Shown here piece after piece: positions 38,904 to 48,582 of a stretch of DNA of 64,000 nt; position 1 is the first letter of the stretch; each line of letters begins with the position of its first letter. The stretch comes from Solirubrobacter pauli (GTDB taxonomy: Bacteria > Actinomycetota > Thermoleophilia > Solirubrobacterales > Solirubrobacteraceae): positions 2,418,001 to 2,482,000 of the forward strand of contig NZ_RBIL01000002.1 of NCBI RefSeq assembly GCF_003633755.1, read 5' to 3'. The notes beneath the pieces were generated by a model. It worked only from the letters and a program-made list of their open reading frames with translations. It made no database searches and was not told where the DNA came from. A program made the position numbers and the translations under genes.

Positions 38904-40295
38904 TCAGCGCGCGGGCAGGCGCACCTGGAACGCGGCGCCGCCGCCCGGGGCGTTCGCCGCGCTGACCGTGCCGCCGTGCGCGTCGACGATGGCCGCGACG
39001 ATCGCGAGTCCCAGGCCCGCGCCGCCCTTGCCACGCTCGCGCCCGCCCTCGGCGCGCCAGAAGCGCTCGAACAGCGCGCCCGCGTCCTTGCCCGGGAGGC
39101 CGGGGCCGTGGTCGCGCACCTCGAGCGCGACGGTCCCGTCGCGGCGCTCGACGGAGACGTCGATCGGGGTGCCCGCCGGCGTGTGCACCAGCGCGTTGCG
39201 CAGGAGGTTCGCGAACACCTGGCGCAGCTGGTCGGCGTCGCCGGTCACCCAGCCGTGGTCGGCGTGCAGGGTGATCTCGCGGTCGGGGGCCGTCACGCGG
39301 GCGTCGTCGACCGCGTCGGAGGCCAGCACCGACACGTCGACCGGACCGTGCGGCGCCGGCCGCACCTCGTCCAGCCGCGCCAGCGTCAGCAGGTCCTCGA
39401 CGAGCACGCCCATGCGCGCCGCCTCGTCCTCGATCCGGCGCATCGCCTTCGCCACGTCCTCGTCGCTGCGCGCCGCGCCCATGCGGTACAGCTCCGCGTA
39501 GCCGCGGATCGAGACGAGCGGCGTGCGCAGCTCGTGCGACGCGTCGGCGATGAAGCGGCGCAACCGCTCCTGCGAGGCCTCGCGCGCGGCGAACGCCTCC
39601 TCCAGGCGGTCGAGCATCCGGTTGAGCGCGGTGCCGAGGCGACCGACCTCCGTGCGCGGGTCCGTCGACTCCACGCGGTGCGAGAGGTCGCCCCCGGCGA
39701 TCGCGGCCGCCGTGTGGCCCATGCGGTCGAGCGGCAGCAGGCCGACGCGCACCACCACCCAAGCGAACGCGCCGATCAGCGCCAGCACGGCGGCGATCAC
39801 CAGCCCGAGCGTGAGCAGCAGCCCGTCGAGCGACTGGTTGGTGGCGCTCAACGAGATCGCCGCGATCGTGACCGAGCCCGTGCCGAAGCTGCGCGCGAGC
39901 ACGCGGTAGTCGCCCTGCGGCGTCTCGACCGTGGTCGGCGTGCCGACGGGGATGTCCCGCGGGAGCTCCGGCGCCTCCGCGGAGTCGTCCGGGCCGAGGA
40001 ACTCCTCGTCCACGACCGATCCGTTGGCGTCGCGCACCTGGCCGTAGGTGTCGATCGGCGCGGCCCCGCCGCGCGGCGGGCCGCCGCCTCCGCCCCGGTA
40101 CGGGTTGCCGGAGCCGCCGTTGCGCTCCATGAACTCGTGCTGGAGCGCCGGCACCGCCGCGGCGAGCTGCTCGTCGACGCGGCTGAGCTGGTTCGAGCGC
40201 TGGGTGGCGTAGGTGACGCCGCCGACGATCAGCATGCCGACCGCGGCGAGCGCGAGCACGCCGGCGACGAGCCGCCCACGCAGCGAAGCGATCAT
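38904..40295 (-). CDS. sensor histidine kinase
   Basis: 463 residues from ATG. Membrane helices at about 8-28 and 155-180 frame a glycine-rich outside domain. These are followed by HAMP, a HisKA domain with the phosphate-accepting H in A-S-H-E-L-R-T-P, and HATPase_c with N-L-L-R-N-A-L-V-H (N box), V-R-D-H-G-P-G-L (G1) and G-A-G-L-G-L-A-I (G2). It is the partner of the response regulator just upstream, with which it shares an ATGA overlap. The signal is unknown. Confidence 0.92.
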   Translation of the reverse strand: MIASLRGRLVAGVLALAAVGMLIVGGVTYATQRSNQLSRVDEQLAAAVPALQHEFMERNGGSGNPYRGGGGGPPRGGAAPIDTYGQVRDANGSVVDEEFLGPDDSAEAPELPRDIPVGTPTTVETPQGDYRVLARSFGTGSVTIAAISLSATNQSLDGLLLTLGLVIAAVLALIGAFAWVVVRVGLLPLDRMGHTAAAIAGGDLSHRVESTDPRTEVGRLGTALNRMLDRLEEAFAAREASQERLRRFIADASHELRTPLVSIRGYAELYRMGAARSDEDVAKAMRRIEDEAARMGVLVEDLLTLARLDEVRPAPHGPVDVSVLASDAVDDARVTAPDREITLHADHGWVTGDADQLRQVFANLLRNALVHTPAGTPIDVSVERRDGTVALEVRDHGPGLPGKDAGALFERFWRAEGGRERGKGGAGLGLAIVAAIVDAHGGTVSAANAPGGGAAFQVRLPAR

Positions 40296-40984
40296 GCCCG
40301 CGGCGCGCGCAGCGTGTAGCCGACCCCGCGCACCGTGTGGATGAGCGACGGGCCGTGCTGGTCGAGCTTCTTGCGCAGGTAGGAGATGTAGGTCTCGAGC
40401 ACGCGGGCGTCGCCGCCGAAGTCGTAGTCCCACACGTGGTCGAGCAGCTGCGCGCGGGTGAGCACGCGGCGTGGGTTGAGCATCAGGTACCGGAGCAGCC
40501 GGTACTCGGTCGCGGTGAGGTCGATCGGCTCGCCGGCGCGCGCGACCTCGCGCGTGTCCTCGTCGAGCTCGAGGTCCTCGAAGCTCAACCGGCTCGAGTC
40601 CGCCTCCGCGGCGCCCGTGCGGCGCAGCACGTTGCGCACGCGCGCGAGCAGCTCCTCGAGGCTGAACGGCTTCGTGACGTAGTCGTCGCCGCCGGTCGTG
40701 AGACCGCGGAGCTTGTCCTCGGGGGCGTCGCGGGCGGTGAGGAAGATGATCGGCGTGCCCGCGCGCTCGGCGCCGAGCCGCTTGGCGACCTCGAACCCCT
40801 CCATGTCGGGGAGCATCACGTCGAGGACGATCAGATCCGGGCGGAACGCGGCGACCTGCGCGAGCGCGTCCGCGCCCGTCCCCGCCGACTCGACCGTGAA
40901 GCCTTGGAAGCGCAGGGCCATCGAGATGACGTCGACGATGTTGGGCTCGTCGTCGACGACGAGGACTCGGCTGGACTCGTTCAC
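40292..40984 (-). CDS. OmpR/PhoB-family response regulator
   Basis: 230 residues from a GTG at 40984. The receiver domain (6-120) has the acidic pair D-D-E-P, the phosphorylated Asp in L-I-V-L-D-V-M-L-P-D at about 55, T-A-R near 83 and the K-P-F lysine near 105. The C-terminal winged helix (about 130-228) includes R-V-L-T-R-A-Q-L-L-D-H-V-W and Y-I-S-Y-L-R-K-K-L. It is the first gene of a two-gene operon with the histidine kinase. Confidence 0.93.
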   Translation of the reverse strand: MNESSRVLVVDDEPNIVDVISMALRFQGFTVESAGTGADALAQVAAFRPDLIVLDVMLPDMEGFEVAKRLGAERAGTPIIFLTARDAPEDKLRGLTTGGDDYVTKPFSLEELLARVRNVLRRTGAAEADSSRLSFEDLELDEDTREVARAGEPIDLTATEYRLLRYLMLNPRRVLTRAQLLDHVWDYDFGGDARVLETYISYLRKKLDQHGPSLIHTVRGVGYTLRAPRA

Positions 40985-41061
40985 AACAGCAGTATCGGTT
41001 CGGTTCCTGTGGGTTTGCTGGGAGCGGCCTGAGACCGCATCCGGGTAGCGTGCCTCACACC

Positions 41062-42033
41062 ATGCGCGCACCCTTTGAGCTCGACCTGCACGTGCCGAAC
41101 TTCAACTACCCGGGCACGAGTCCGGAGGCGCTGTTCGACAAGCTCGTGGAGATCGCGACGGCGGCCGAGGCGTCCGGCTTCAGCTCGCTCTCGTTGATGG
41201 ACCACCTGCACCAGATCGGCCCGGTGGGTCCGCCCGAGAACTTCATGTTCGACGGCAACACGATGCTCGCCGCGATCGCCGCGCGCACGTCGGCGATCCA
41301 CCTCGGGCTGCTCGTCGGCGGTGTCACCTACCGCAACCCGGCGCTGGTGGCCAAGATCACGACGACGCTGGACGTGATCAGCGGCGGCCGCGCCGTGCTG
41401 GGACTGGGCGCCGCCTGGTTCGAGGAGGAGCACAAGGCCTACGGCTACGCGTTCCCGCCGCTCAAGACGCGCTTCGAGTACCTCGAGGACGCGCTGAACA
41501 TCACGCGGCGGATGTTCACCGAGGAGGTGGCGACCTACCACGGCACGCACTTCCACGTCGAAGGCGCGTTCAACAACCCGAAGCCGATCCGCGGGGACAT
41601 CCCGATCCTGATCGGCGGCAGCGGAGAGCGCAAGACGCTGCGCTTCGTGGCCAAGTACGCCGACGGCTCGAACCTGTTCGGCGACGTCGAGCGCGTCAAG
41701 CACCTGCTGGGCGTCCTCGAAGGGCACTGCGAGGACGTCGGTCGCGACCCGGCGGAGATCACCAAGACCCGCATGGGCACCGTCTACATCGCGCCCACGC
41801 ACGAGGCGGCCATGGTTAAGTTCGAGCCGGCCCTGGCCGCCGCCGCCGACCCCGACCGGGCCCGCGCGGGCGCGTTCGTCGGCGAGCCGAGCGAGGTCGC
41901 AGAGCAGGTGCAGGCGTACCTGGACGCCGGCCTGGACGGCATCACCATTACGCTCCCGGACGTGCACGACATCGAGACGGTCAAGCTCGCCGGCGAGACG
42001 CTCGGGGCGGTGATCGGGACTCGCGCCAGGTAA
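41062..42033 (+). CDS. LLM-class F420-dependent oxidoreductase
   Basis: 323 residues from ATG (a GTG four codons earlier is possible). Luciferase-like fold with L-D-L-H-V-P-N-F near the start, S-S-L-S-L-M-D-H-L near 36-44, G-L-L-V-G-G-V-T-Y-R-N-P at about 83-94, G-L-G-A-A-W-F near 117-123 and I-L-I-G-G-S-G-E near 176-183. These features fit the actinobacterial F420-using subgroup. The gene ends in TAA, where a coupled TGA would be expected (see the next gene). Confidence 0.88.
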   Translation: MRAPFELDLHVPNFNYPGTSPEALFDKLVEIATAAEASGFSSLSLMDHLHQIGPVGPPENFMFDGNTMLAAIAARTSAIHLGLLVGGVTYRNPALVAKITTTLDVISGGRAVLGLGAAWFEEEHKAYGYAFPPLKTRFEYLEDALNITRRMFTEEVATYHGTHFHVEGAFNNPKPIRGDIPILIGGSGERKTLRFVAKYADGSNLFGDVERVKHLLGVLEGHCEDVGRDPAEITKTRMGTVYIAPTHEAAMVKFEPALAAAADPDRARAGAFVGEPSEVAEQVQAYLDAGLDGITITLPDVHDIETVKLAGETLGAVIGTRAR

Positions 42034-42035
42034 GC

Positions 42036-43073
42036 CCCGAGGATGTCCGGCGGATCGCCGCGATCCGCAACCCGGTCCTGCGCAACCTCGAGATCACCTA
42101 CGCCTACTCGCTGCTCGCCGCCGAGATCGCGGCGCGCAGCGGTGGTGGCGCGAACTGGTGCACGTTCGCGACCTGGGCCTCCCGCCAGGCCGGCCGGACG
42201 ATCCGCGGCGAGGACGCGCTCGGCTACATCCAGGACCGGCTGGGTTGCGGGCGTTCGCTGCTGCACCCGGTGCAGTCGCTCGGTCGCTGGCTGCTGCGCA
42301 AGGGGCTGTTCGACAGGTCCTCGCGGATCGGTGCGATCATGGCTCGGCTGCGCACGCCGTTCGACGCGGTGGAGCTGGCGAGCGACGCCGTCGCGCGCGG
42401 CAACCTGAAGGTGTTCGCCGAGATCGGGCACGAGTTCGCGCGCTGGTTGCGGGAAGACGACTTCGCGGTCGACGCGCCGCTGCTGCAGGCCGCCTTCGCC
42501 GCGTACGAGCTCGCCTTCGCCGAGCCGGACCCGAAGCGCCGCGCGGAGCTGATGCTGCGCGCGAACCTCTGCATCGGCCTGCACGAGCAGACGCGCCTGC
42601 AGCCCGAGATCGCCGAGGCGCTCGACGCGCCCTACGTCACCGCCGAGGAGCTCGGCCGGATGCTCTGCGGCACCACGCGCCCGCGCCTCGCCAAGGCCGT
42701 CGGCGTGCTCGCGCTTCCCGCGCAGGGCCTAGTCGCCCGCTTCTCGCGCGAGGTCATCACGCACTCGCTGATGGTGCTCTCGTTGCCCGGGCGGATCCTC
42801 GCGCTCGGCACGCACCTGGAGGACACCTACCCGGAGGCGCTGATCGACCTGGTCGAGCCCGAGCTGGTGGCGCTCGTCTCCCAGTACGAGCCGATCCCGC
42901 CCGCGCCGGACGACTGCGGCGCCCAGGACTGGTCCTCGCTCGAGCAGCGCATGCACTACATCGTCCACCTGTTCCGCGTCTTCCACGTCGACGCGGAGCT
43001 TGCGACACCGCCGTTCAGCGAGACGCAGGTGGAGCGCTTCCTCGCCGGCGTGGTGCCCGAGGGCGACCTGTAA
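42036..43073 (+). CDS. hypothetical protein whose start codon appears lost
   Basis: The frame encodes about 345 residues. Its first third (S-P-E-D-V-R-R-I-A-A-I-R-N-P, then G-G-G-A-N-W-C-T-F-A-T-W-A-S-R-Q-A-G) looks like true protein, but there is no ATG, GTG or TTG before position 42270. Just at the end of the preceding gene the bases read AGGTAAGCCCC. A single G where the second A of GTA stands would give GTG as start and TGA as stop of the previous gene, the usual overlap in this genome. So the start was probably lost by one change, or the base is an error; a CTG at 42078 is another option. Function unknown; no membrane segment. Confidence 0.6.
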   Translation, partial: PEDVRRIAAIRNPVLRNLEITYAYSLLAAEIAARSGGGANWCTFATWASRQAGRTIRGEDALGYIQDRLGCGRSLLHPVQSLGRWLLRKGLFDRSSRIGAIMARLRTPFDAVELASDAVARGNLKVFAEIGHEFARWLREDDFAVDAPLLQAAFAAYELAFAEPDPKRRAELMLRANLCIGLHEQTRLQPEIAEALDAPYVTAEELGRMLCGTTRPRLAKAVGVLALPAQGLVARFSREVITHSLMVLSLPGRILALGTHLEDTYPEALIDLVEPELVALVSQYEPIPPAPDDCGAQDWSSLEQRMHYIVHLFRVFHVDAELATPPFSETQVERFLAGVVPEGDL

Positions 43074-43136
43074 TAGGCCTGCGCCACCGGTAGCAGCACT
43101 TTCACCCACATGGACACCCATCAGAGTGTCGGGTTC

Positions 43137-44421
43137 CTAACGTCTCCCGCGTCTTCTACCCCGGCGGTTTCCCTGCTTCTCTGCCCGTTGCTGAAAGCGC
43201 GCCACGTAGGCTACACCTGACCGCTCCAACGACCGTGCTTCCTCCTGAGAGGCAATAACGTCCTTGAGCGCCGCTGGCACTTCCTTTGACGCACCTGCGA
43301 GGGCACCCGCAAGGACCATTCCCCACGCGGTCGTTCCAGGGATCACGTTCCCTACGACGCCCCCTGCCCCGCCACCGAAGCCAGCCGACTGAGCTACCGT
43401 GCCCGCTCGGACGGCCAACGCCCCGTACAGCTTCTCCCAGAGGGTCGTAGACGCTGTCTCGAACTTCGCAACGTCTGCCGCCAGTTTCGTGGCGACAAAC
43501 TTTTCGATTTCCGCCTCCGCCGCGGGACTCCACGGATTGGACTCGACGAGTTGGGTTACCTCTGCCAATCCCTCCGACAGGAACTGACGCCGAGACTGCT
43601 CCATTTCGGTTCGATACCGGAGGATTGCATCTACGGGCGTACGCGAGATTTCGGCGCTAACAGCCCAACGCTGCGGGCGAGCCCGCACTGTTCGAGAACA
43701 CCGAATTAATAACAGAAAATCTAACAGCGCCTAGGCGCCCCCGGTAGCTGGCGCCGCCTGCCTTGCGTAGCGGGGACGGAGAGGCTTCCTGGGCTGCCTT
43801 GAACAGCTCGTAGCGGTATGAGAGCAGGTCGTTGTAGCGCACGTCGAACAAAGGTGCGGCATCCAAAAGCGCGGCGGCGTAGCTTGCGATCGAGATCTGA
43901 TCGGAGGCAAACACCGACGAGGGCTCAACCGGGTTCCACCATATGTCCTTCTCGCCGGTTTCAACCGCCTCAACGTGCACGCGCCCGATCCGGAGGCGAT
44001 AGTCACCCGGCTTGGTCCCGGTCATCGCGTTCCATTTGTCGTCTTTGACGTCTCGCTCCAAGATGAAGGCGCGCGCGTCACGGAATTCGAGGTCCTCGGA
44101 ACCTGCTTTTCCGATCATCGGAGTACCGTCGACTGCGACTCCTGCTTCAGTGAGAGCCGATAGAACCTCTTGCAGCTCCCTGGGCAAGCTTTCTAGTGCG
44201 TACGCATGCTCTACGTCGCGTAGATAGTTGAAATCGTGAACGAGCAGCCGCTGCCCCGAGATGGTGTACCTCGACGGATCACCCAATGCCTCTGGTGAGA
44301 TTGAAGCTGCTGTAGGACGGATGTAGTGAACTTCATCGAAGATCAGCGCGATGCGCTTGAGCTGATCTGCCTGACGCGCGTCATCTGAAAGGTGAACTAC
44401 CGCTCGAGTCTTTATTGACAC
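43137..44421 (-). pseudogene. probable frameshifted low-GC gene (two overlapping frames)
   Basis: Two minus-strand frames, 43657-44421 (254 residues, ATG) and 43137-43688 (183 residues), overlap by 32 bases. The first starts well (A-L-I-F-D-E-V-H-Y-I-R-P near 26-37, then F-D-V-R-Y-N-D-L-L-S-Y-R-Y-E-L-F near 200-215) and ends in a serine- and alanine-rich tail. The second starts mid-domain (T-P-V-D-A-I-L-R-Y-R-T-E-M) and has a glycine-rich helix pair. The join lies at about 43690-43735 in an AT-rich patch. Read together they form a plausible protein of about 420 residues, possibly DUF6236-like. Composition is far less GC-rich than on either side, which suggests recent transfer. It may instead be two genes. 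Confidence 0.5.
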
Positions 44422-44562
44422 GTGGCTAGCCCAGAAGCGATTCAGCGATCATCGCAGCATGCTACAGCCTCCGTGCGCATCCTCGGCACGCGAGTCACGA
44501 TTCCGTAGGGACGCGACAATCCCACCAACCGTTTCTGGCTGCGTCTTCTGAGGTTGGCGACA

Positions 44563-45588
44563 TCAGGGCTCGATCAGGACCTTCAGCGAGCCCGGGTCGA
44601 TCAGGCGCTCGAGGGCATCACGGGTGTCCTCGAGCGCGAATGCGCGCGTGACGAGCGGCTCGGTCTTCACCGCGCCGGACGCGATCAGGTCGATCGCGCC
44701 CTGCCAGTAGCCGACCGAGCCGAGGACGCCGATCAGGTCGATGTCGCGGACGACGAGGCCGTCCCAGTCGAACGGCAGCTCGGGTTGGCCGGAGAGGCCG
44801 AGCGCGACGACGGTGCCGCCCGGGCGCACGGCGGCGAAGGCCGCGGCGATCGCGCCCGGCCCGCCGGCACACAGCAGGGCGACGTCCGGGCCGTCGGAGG
44901 TGGCGCCGGCGACGGTCGCGACCGGGTCGTCCCACTCGGCCGCGCGGCCCTCAAAGGGCGTGAAGCCGAGGGACGCCGCGAGCGTCATCCGGTCCTCGCG
45001 CGTGTCGCTCACGGTCACGGACGCGGCGCCGTGGGCACGGGCGATCTGCGCGACCAGGAGGCCGATCGGGCCGCTGCCGATGACGACGACGTGCTGGCCG
45101 GCCACGCGACCGCGCGTCACGCCGTGCAGGGCGACCGACGTCGGCTCGACGAGCGCGGCCTGGCGGGCGGAGAACGGCACGACGTGCGCGTAAGCGGCAG
45201 GGAACACCATGCGCGAGGCCATCGCGCCGTCCATGTGGACGATCCCGGTCTCGGTCCGCCGGGCGCACAGGTGCGAGCGGCCGGCCCGGCAGCGCACGCA
45301 CACGCCGCAGCCGATCGCGACCTCCCCCACGACCCGGTCGCCGGGCGTGAAGCCGGTCACGCCCTCGCCCACGTCGACGACGACGCCGGTCCACTCGTGG
45401 CCAGGCACGATCGGGTACTCGGCGATGCCCATCCGGAAGTAGGCGAGCGAGCCCTCGAAGATCTCGACGTCGGTGCCGCAGATGCCGACCGCGCTCGGCG
45501 CGATCAGCAGCTGGCCCGCCGCGGGCGCAGGGTCGGGCCGCTCGACCAGCTCGAGCCGTTCGTCGCCATGGAACTCGATCGCGCGCAT
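44563..45588 (-). CDS. zinc-dependent alcohol dehydrogenase (MDR family)
   Basis: 341 residues from ATG. Catalytic zinc ligands in G-I-C-G-T-D (Cys near 36) and G-H-E-W (His near 63). The structural zinc set C-G-V-C-V-R-C-R-A-G-R-S-H-L-C is complete (about 95-108). The NAD-binding loop is G-S-G-P-I-G-L near 171-177. It oxidises an alcohol or polyol, and the substrate is not clear. Divergent from the proline-catabolic operon across 76 bases, but with no evident link to it. Confidence 0.88.
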   Translation of the reverse strand: MRAIEFHGDERLELVERPDPAPAAGQLLIAPSAVGICGTDVEIFEGSLAYFRMGIAEYPIVPGHEWTGVVVDVGEGVTGFTPGDRVVGEVAIGCGVCVRCRAGRSHLCARRTETGIVHMDGAMASRMVFPAAYAHVVPFSARQAALVEPTSVALHGVTRGRVAGQHVVVIGSGPIGLLVAQIARAHGAASVTVSDTREDRMTLAASLGFTPFEGRAAEWDDPVATVAGATSDGPDVALLCAGGPGAIAAAFAAVRPGGTVVALGLSGQPELPFDWDGLVVRDIDLIGVLGSVGYWQGAIDLIASGAVKTEPLVTRAFALEDTRDALERLIDPGSLKVLIEP

Positions 45589-45664
45589 TTGAACAGTCGT
45601 CTAACCAACTCCGGACGGGTGATGATGGTGGCAGCCCGCGACCTGCCATAGCGTCGCCGGGCGA

Positions 45665-47026
45665 ATGACCATCGTCGCTCCGCCCACGGCTGCGCCCGCT
45701 CAGCCGGCTCCACCCGACGCCGTGGAGGCTCGGGTACGCGCGCTGGGGCGGCACATCGCGGCCGGTCAGGCGAAAGCCGGCCGGACCCGCACACGGGTGC
45801 TCGAAGACCGGGGCATGGAGCTGCTGGCGCGCGATCCTGCGCTGCGTGCGGCGCTCTTCCGCCTCGTCGACGTGGCGCCCGCCACCTCCGGCCGGCGCGA
45901 TCTCGCCGCGCACCTCGCTTCTCTCCTGGGCGAGGCGCAGGCGGCGGACGCGCCGGCCGGTGGATTCCTCCGCCGGGCGAGCGTGACGGCGCGCAGCGCG
46001 GCGACCGGCCGGGCGAGCGGCCCGGCCGTCGGAGCCGTCGCCGGGCTCGCCGTGCACCGGATGGCGACCCGGTTCATCGTCGGCGAGGACCCGGCCGACG
46101 CCGTCCCGACGCTCGCCGGCCTGTGGGAGAGCGGCGCGGCGGCGACCGTCGACCTGCTCGGCGAGGCGACCGTCACCACCGCCGAGGCCGACCGCTACGC
46201 GCGCCGCTGCGACGAGGCGCTGCGCACGCTCGCGCGGGCCGCCCAGACCTGGCCCGCCCGCCCCACGCTCGACGTCGTCCCCCGGGTCAACCTCTCCGTC
46301 AAGGTCACCGCGCTCACGGCGAAGGTCAAGGCCGAAGCGCCGGAGATCGGGATCGCGGACGCGTCCCACCGGCTGCGCGGGCTCCTGCGCACCGCCAAGG
46401 CGGTCGGCGCGCACCTGCACGTCGACATGGAGTCGATGGCGTCGCGTGACCTGATCACCCAGCTCGTGATCGACCTGCTGGGCGAGCCCGAGTTCCGGAC
46501 GGGGTTGAGCGCCGGCATCGTCCTCCAGGCCTATCTGCGCGACGCGGACGAGCAGCTCGACCAGCTCCTGGACGGCATCCAGCAGCCGTTCACGGTCCGG
46601 CTCGTCAAGGGCGCCTACTGGGAGCACGAGACCGTCGAGGCGCGCCAGCACGGCTGGGACTCGCCCGTCTACCTGAACAAGGTCGAGTCGGACCGGTCGT
46701 TCGAGCGGCTCACGAAGCGGCTCCTCGACCACCGGCCCCACGTGAAGGTCGCCATCGCCAGCCACAACGTCCGCTCGATCGCGCACGCGCTCGCCCTCGC
46801 ACCGGACCGCGACCTCGAGCTGCAGGTCCTGCGCGGCCTCGGCGACGACCTGCAGGTCGCGCTCACCGACATGGGCCTGCGCGTGCGCACGTACTGCCCC
46901 GTCGGCGACCTCGTCGCGGGCATGAGCTACCTCGTCCGCCGGCTGCTGGAGAACACGTCCAACGACTCGTTCCTGCTCAGCCGCAGCCGCGGAACCGACC
47001 TCGACCAGCTTCTCGCCAAGCCGTGA
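45665..47026 (+). CDS. proline dehydrogenase
   Basis: 453 residues from ATG. FAD enzyme turning L-proline into pyrroline-5-carboxylate, the first step of proline use. Family marks: V-N-L-S-V-K-V-T near 208-215, H-V-D-M-E near 255-259, Y-L-R-D-A near 295-299, R-L-V-K-G-A-Y-W-E near 319-327, A-S-H-N near 364-367. It resembles the matching part of PutA. The N-terminal 130 residues are helical and extra compared with short monofunctional forms. Its stop overlaps the start of the P5C dehydrogenase gene (GTGA), so the two halves of PutA are split but coupled. Confidence 0.9.
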   Translation: MTIVAPPTAAPAQPAPPDAVEARVRALGRHIAAGQAKAGRTRTRVLEDRGMELLARDPALRAALFRLVDVAPATSGRRDLAAHLASLLGEAQAADAPAGGFLRRASVTARSAATGRASGPAVGAVAGLAVHRMATRFIVGEDPADAVPTLAGLWESGAAATVDLLGEATVTTAEADRYARRCDEALRTLARAAQTWPARPTLDVVPRVNLSVKVTALTAKVKAEAPEIGIADASHRLRGLLRTAKAVGAHLHVDMESMASRDLITQLVIDLLGEPEFRTGLSAGIVLQAYLRDADEQLDQLLDGIQQPFTVRLVKGAYWEHETVEARQHGWDSPVYLNKVESDRSFERLTKRLLDHRPHVKVAIASHNVRSIAHALALAPDRDLELQVLRGLGDDLQVALTDMGLRVRTYCPVGDLVAGMSYLVRRLLENTSNDSFLLSRSRGTDLDQLLAKP

Positions 47027-48582
47027 ACGACTTCATCAACGAACCGCTGCTCGAGCTGCGCCGTGCCCCGGTGCGCGCCAACCTGACCGAGGCGATGACC
47101 GCCCTCGACGCCCAGCTGCCATGGCGCGTCCCGGTGATCGTCGGCGGCGAGCGCCGCGACGAGCCGAGCTTCACCTCGCACGACCCCGGCACGCCCGACC
47201 GCACGGTCGCGCACGTCACGGCCGCCACGCCGCAGGACGTCGACGCCGCGGTGCACGCGGCCGCGCACGCGGCCCCCGAGTGGGAGGCCCGCGGCGCGCA
47301 CGCCCGCGCCGCGATCCTCTCGCGTGCGGCCGGCGAGCTGCGCGGGCGCCGTCAGCGGCTCGCCGCGCTGGCCGTCCGCGAGTGCGGCAAGCCGTGGGCG
47401 GAAGCGGACGCCGACGTCTGCGAGACGATCGACTTCCTCGAGTACTACGCGCAGCAGGCGATCGCGCTCGAGCACGCCGACGGGCTGGTCCAGCTCCCCG
47501 GCGAGCGCAACACGCTCCGCTACGCCGCGCGCGGTGTGGTGGCCGTCGTCGGCCCGTGGAACTTCCCCTTGGCCATCCCCGCGGGGATGGTCGCCGCCGG
47601 CCTCGCGACCGGCAACGGCGTCGTGCTCAAGCCCGCGGAGCAGTCCCCCGCGTGTGCGCTCGCCGTCGTCGAGGCCTTCCACGCGGCCGGTGTGCCCCCG
47701 GCCGCGTTGAACTTGCTCCCGGGCGAAGGTGACGTCGGCGCGGCGCTCGTCGCGCACCCGGGCGTCCACACGATCGCGTTCACCGGCTCCGGCGCCGTCG
47801 GCCTGGAGATCCTCAAGACGGCGGCCGAGGTGCGGCCCGGCCAGCGCCACCTCAAGCGCGTCGTCGCCGAGATGGGCGGCAAGAACTGCGTGATCGTGGA
47901 CGCCGACGCGGACCTCGACGACGTCGTGCCCGCGCTCGTCTACAGCGCGTTCGGCTTCGCCGGCCAGAAGTGCTCCGCGGCCGCCCGCGCGCTCGTGCAC
48001 CAGCGGATCGCGGACACCCTCGTCGAGCGCCTGCACGGTGCCGTCGACCAGCTGCTGATCGACCAGGCCGAGCGCTTCGGGGTCGACGTGCCGCCCGTGA
48101 TCGAGGCGGCCGCGCGCGAGCGCATCGACGGCTTCGTCCGGACCGCGCACGAGCAGGGCGCCCGCGTGCACCAGCCGGGCACGGTGCCCGCGGCCGGGCA
48201 CTTCGTCGCCCCGGCCGTGATCGACGGCCTGCCCGCGGGCTCGCGCGTCACCGAGGAGGAGATCTTCGGGCCGGTGCTCGCGGTCGAGTCGGTGGCGTCG
48301 GTCGACGAGGCGGTCGAGATCGTCGCCAACCTGCCGTTCGCGCTCACGGGCGGCCTTTTCAGCCGTGACCCCGCGACGGTCGAGCGGGTCAGCCGTGCGC
48401 TGCCGGTCGGCAACCTCTACGTCAACCGCCACATCACGGGCGCGATGGTCGGACGCCAGCCGTTCGGCGGCAACCGCCTGTCCGGCACCGGCACGAAGGC
48501 CGGCGGCCCGGACTACCTCCTGCACTTCGTCGAGCCGCGCGTCGTGACCGAGGACACCATGCGGCACGGCCTCGTGGTGTGA
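47023..48582 (+). CDS. L-glutamate gamma-semialdehyde (P5C) dehydrogenase
   Basis: 519 residues from GTG overlapping the previous stop. NAD-dependent aldehyde dehydrogenase completing proline to glutamate. Landmarks: G-P-W-N-F-P near 181-186, K-P-A-E-Q-S-P near 206-212, F-T-G-S near 254-257, the base Glu in E-M-G-G-K-N near 284-289, and the nucleophile Cys in G-Q-K-C-S-A near 315-320. Late part: E-E-I-F-G-P-V-L near 415-422. It is followed by a regulator with a four-base overlap. Confidence 0.92.
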   Translation: MNDFINEPLLELRRAPVRANLTEAMTALDAQLPWRVPVIVGGERRDEPSFTSHDPGTPDRTVAHVTAATPQDVDAAVHAAAHAAPEWEARGAHARAAILSRAAGELRGRRQRLAALAVRECGKPWAEADADVCETIDFLEYYAQQAIALEHADGLVQLPGERNTLRYAARGVVAVVGPWNFPLAIPAGMVAAGLATGNGVVLKPAEQSPACALAVVEAFHAAGVPPAALNLLPGEGDVGAALVAHPGVHTIAFTGSGAVGLEILKTAAEVRPGQRHLKRVVAEMGGKNCVIVDADADLDDVVPALVYSAFGFAGQKCSAAARALVHQRIADTLVERLHGAVDQLLIDQAERFGVDVPPVIEAAARERIDGFVRTAHEQGARVHQPGTVPAAGHFVAPAVIDGLPAGSRVTEEEIFGPVLAVESVASVDEAVEIVANLPFALTGGLFSRDPATVERVSRALPVGNLYVNRHITGAMVGRQPFGGNRLSGTGTKAGGPDYLLHFVEPRVVTEDTMRHGLVV

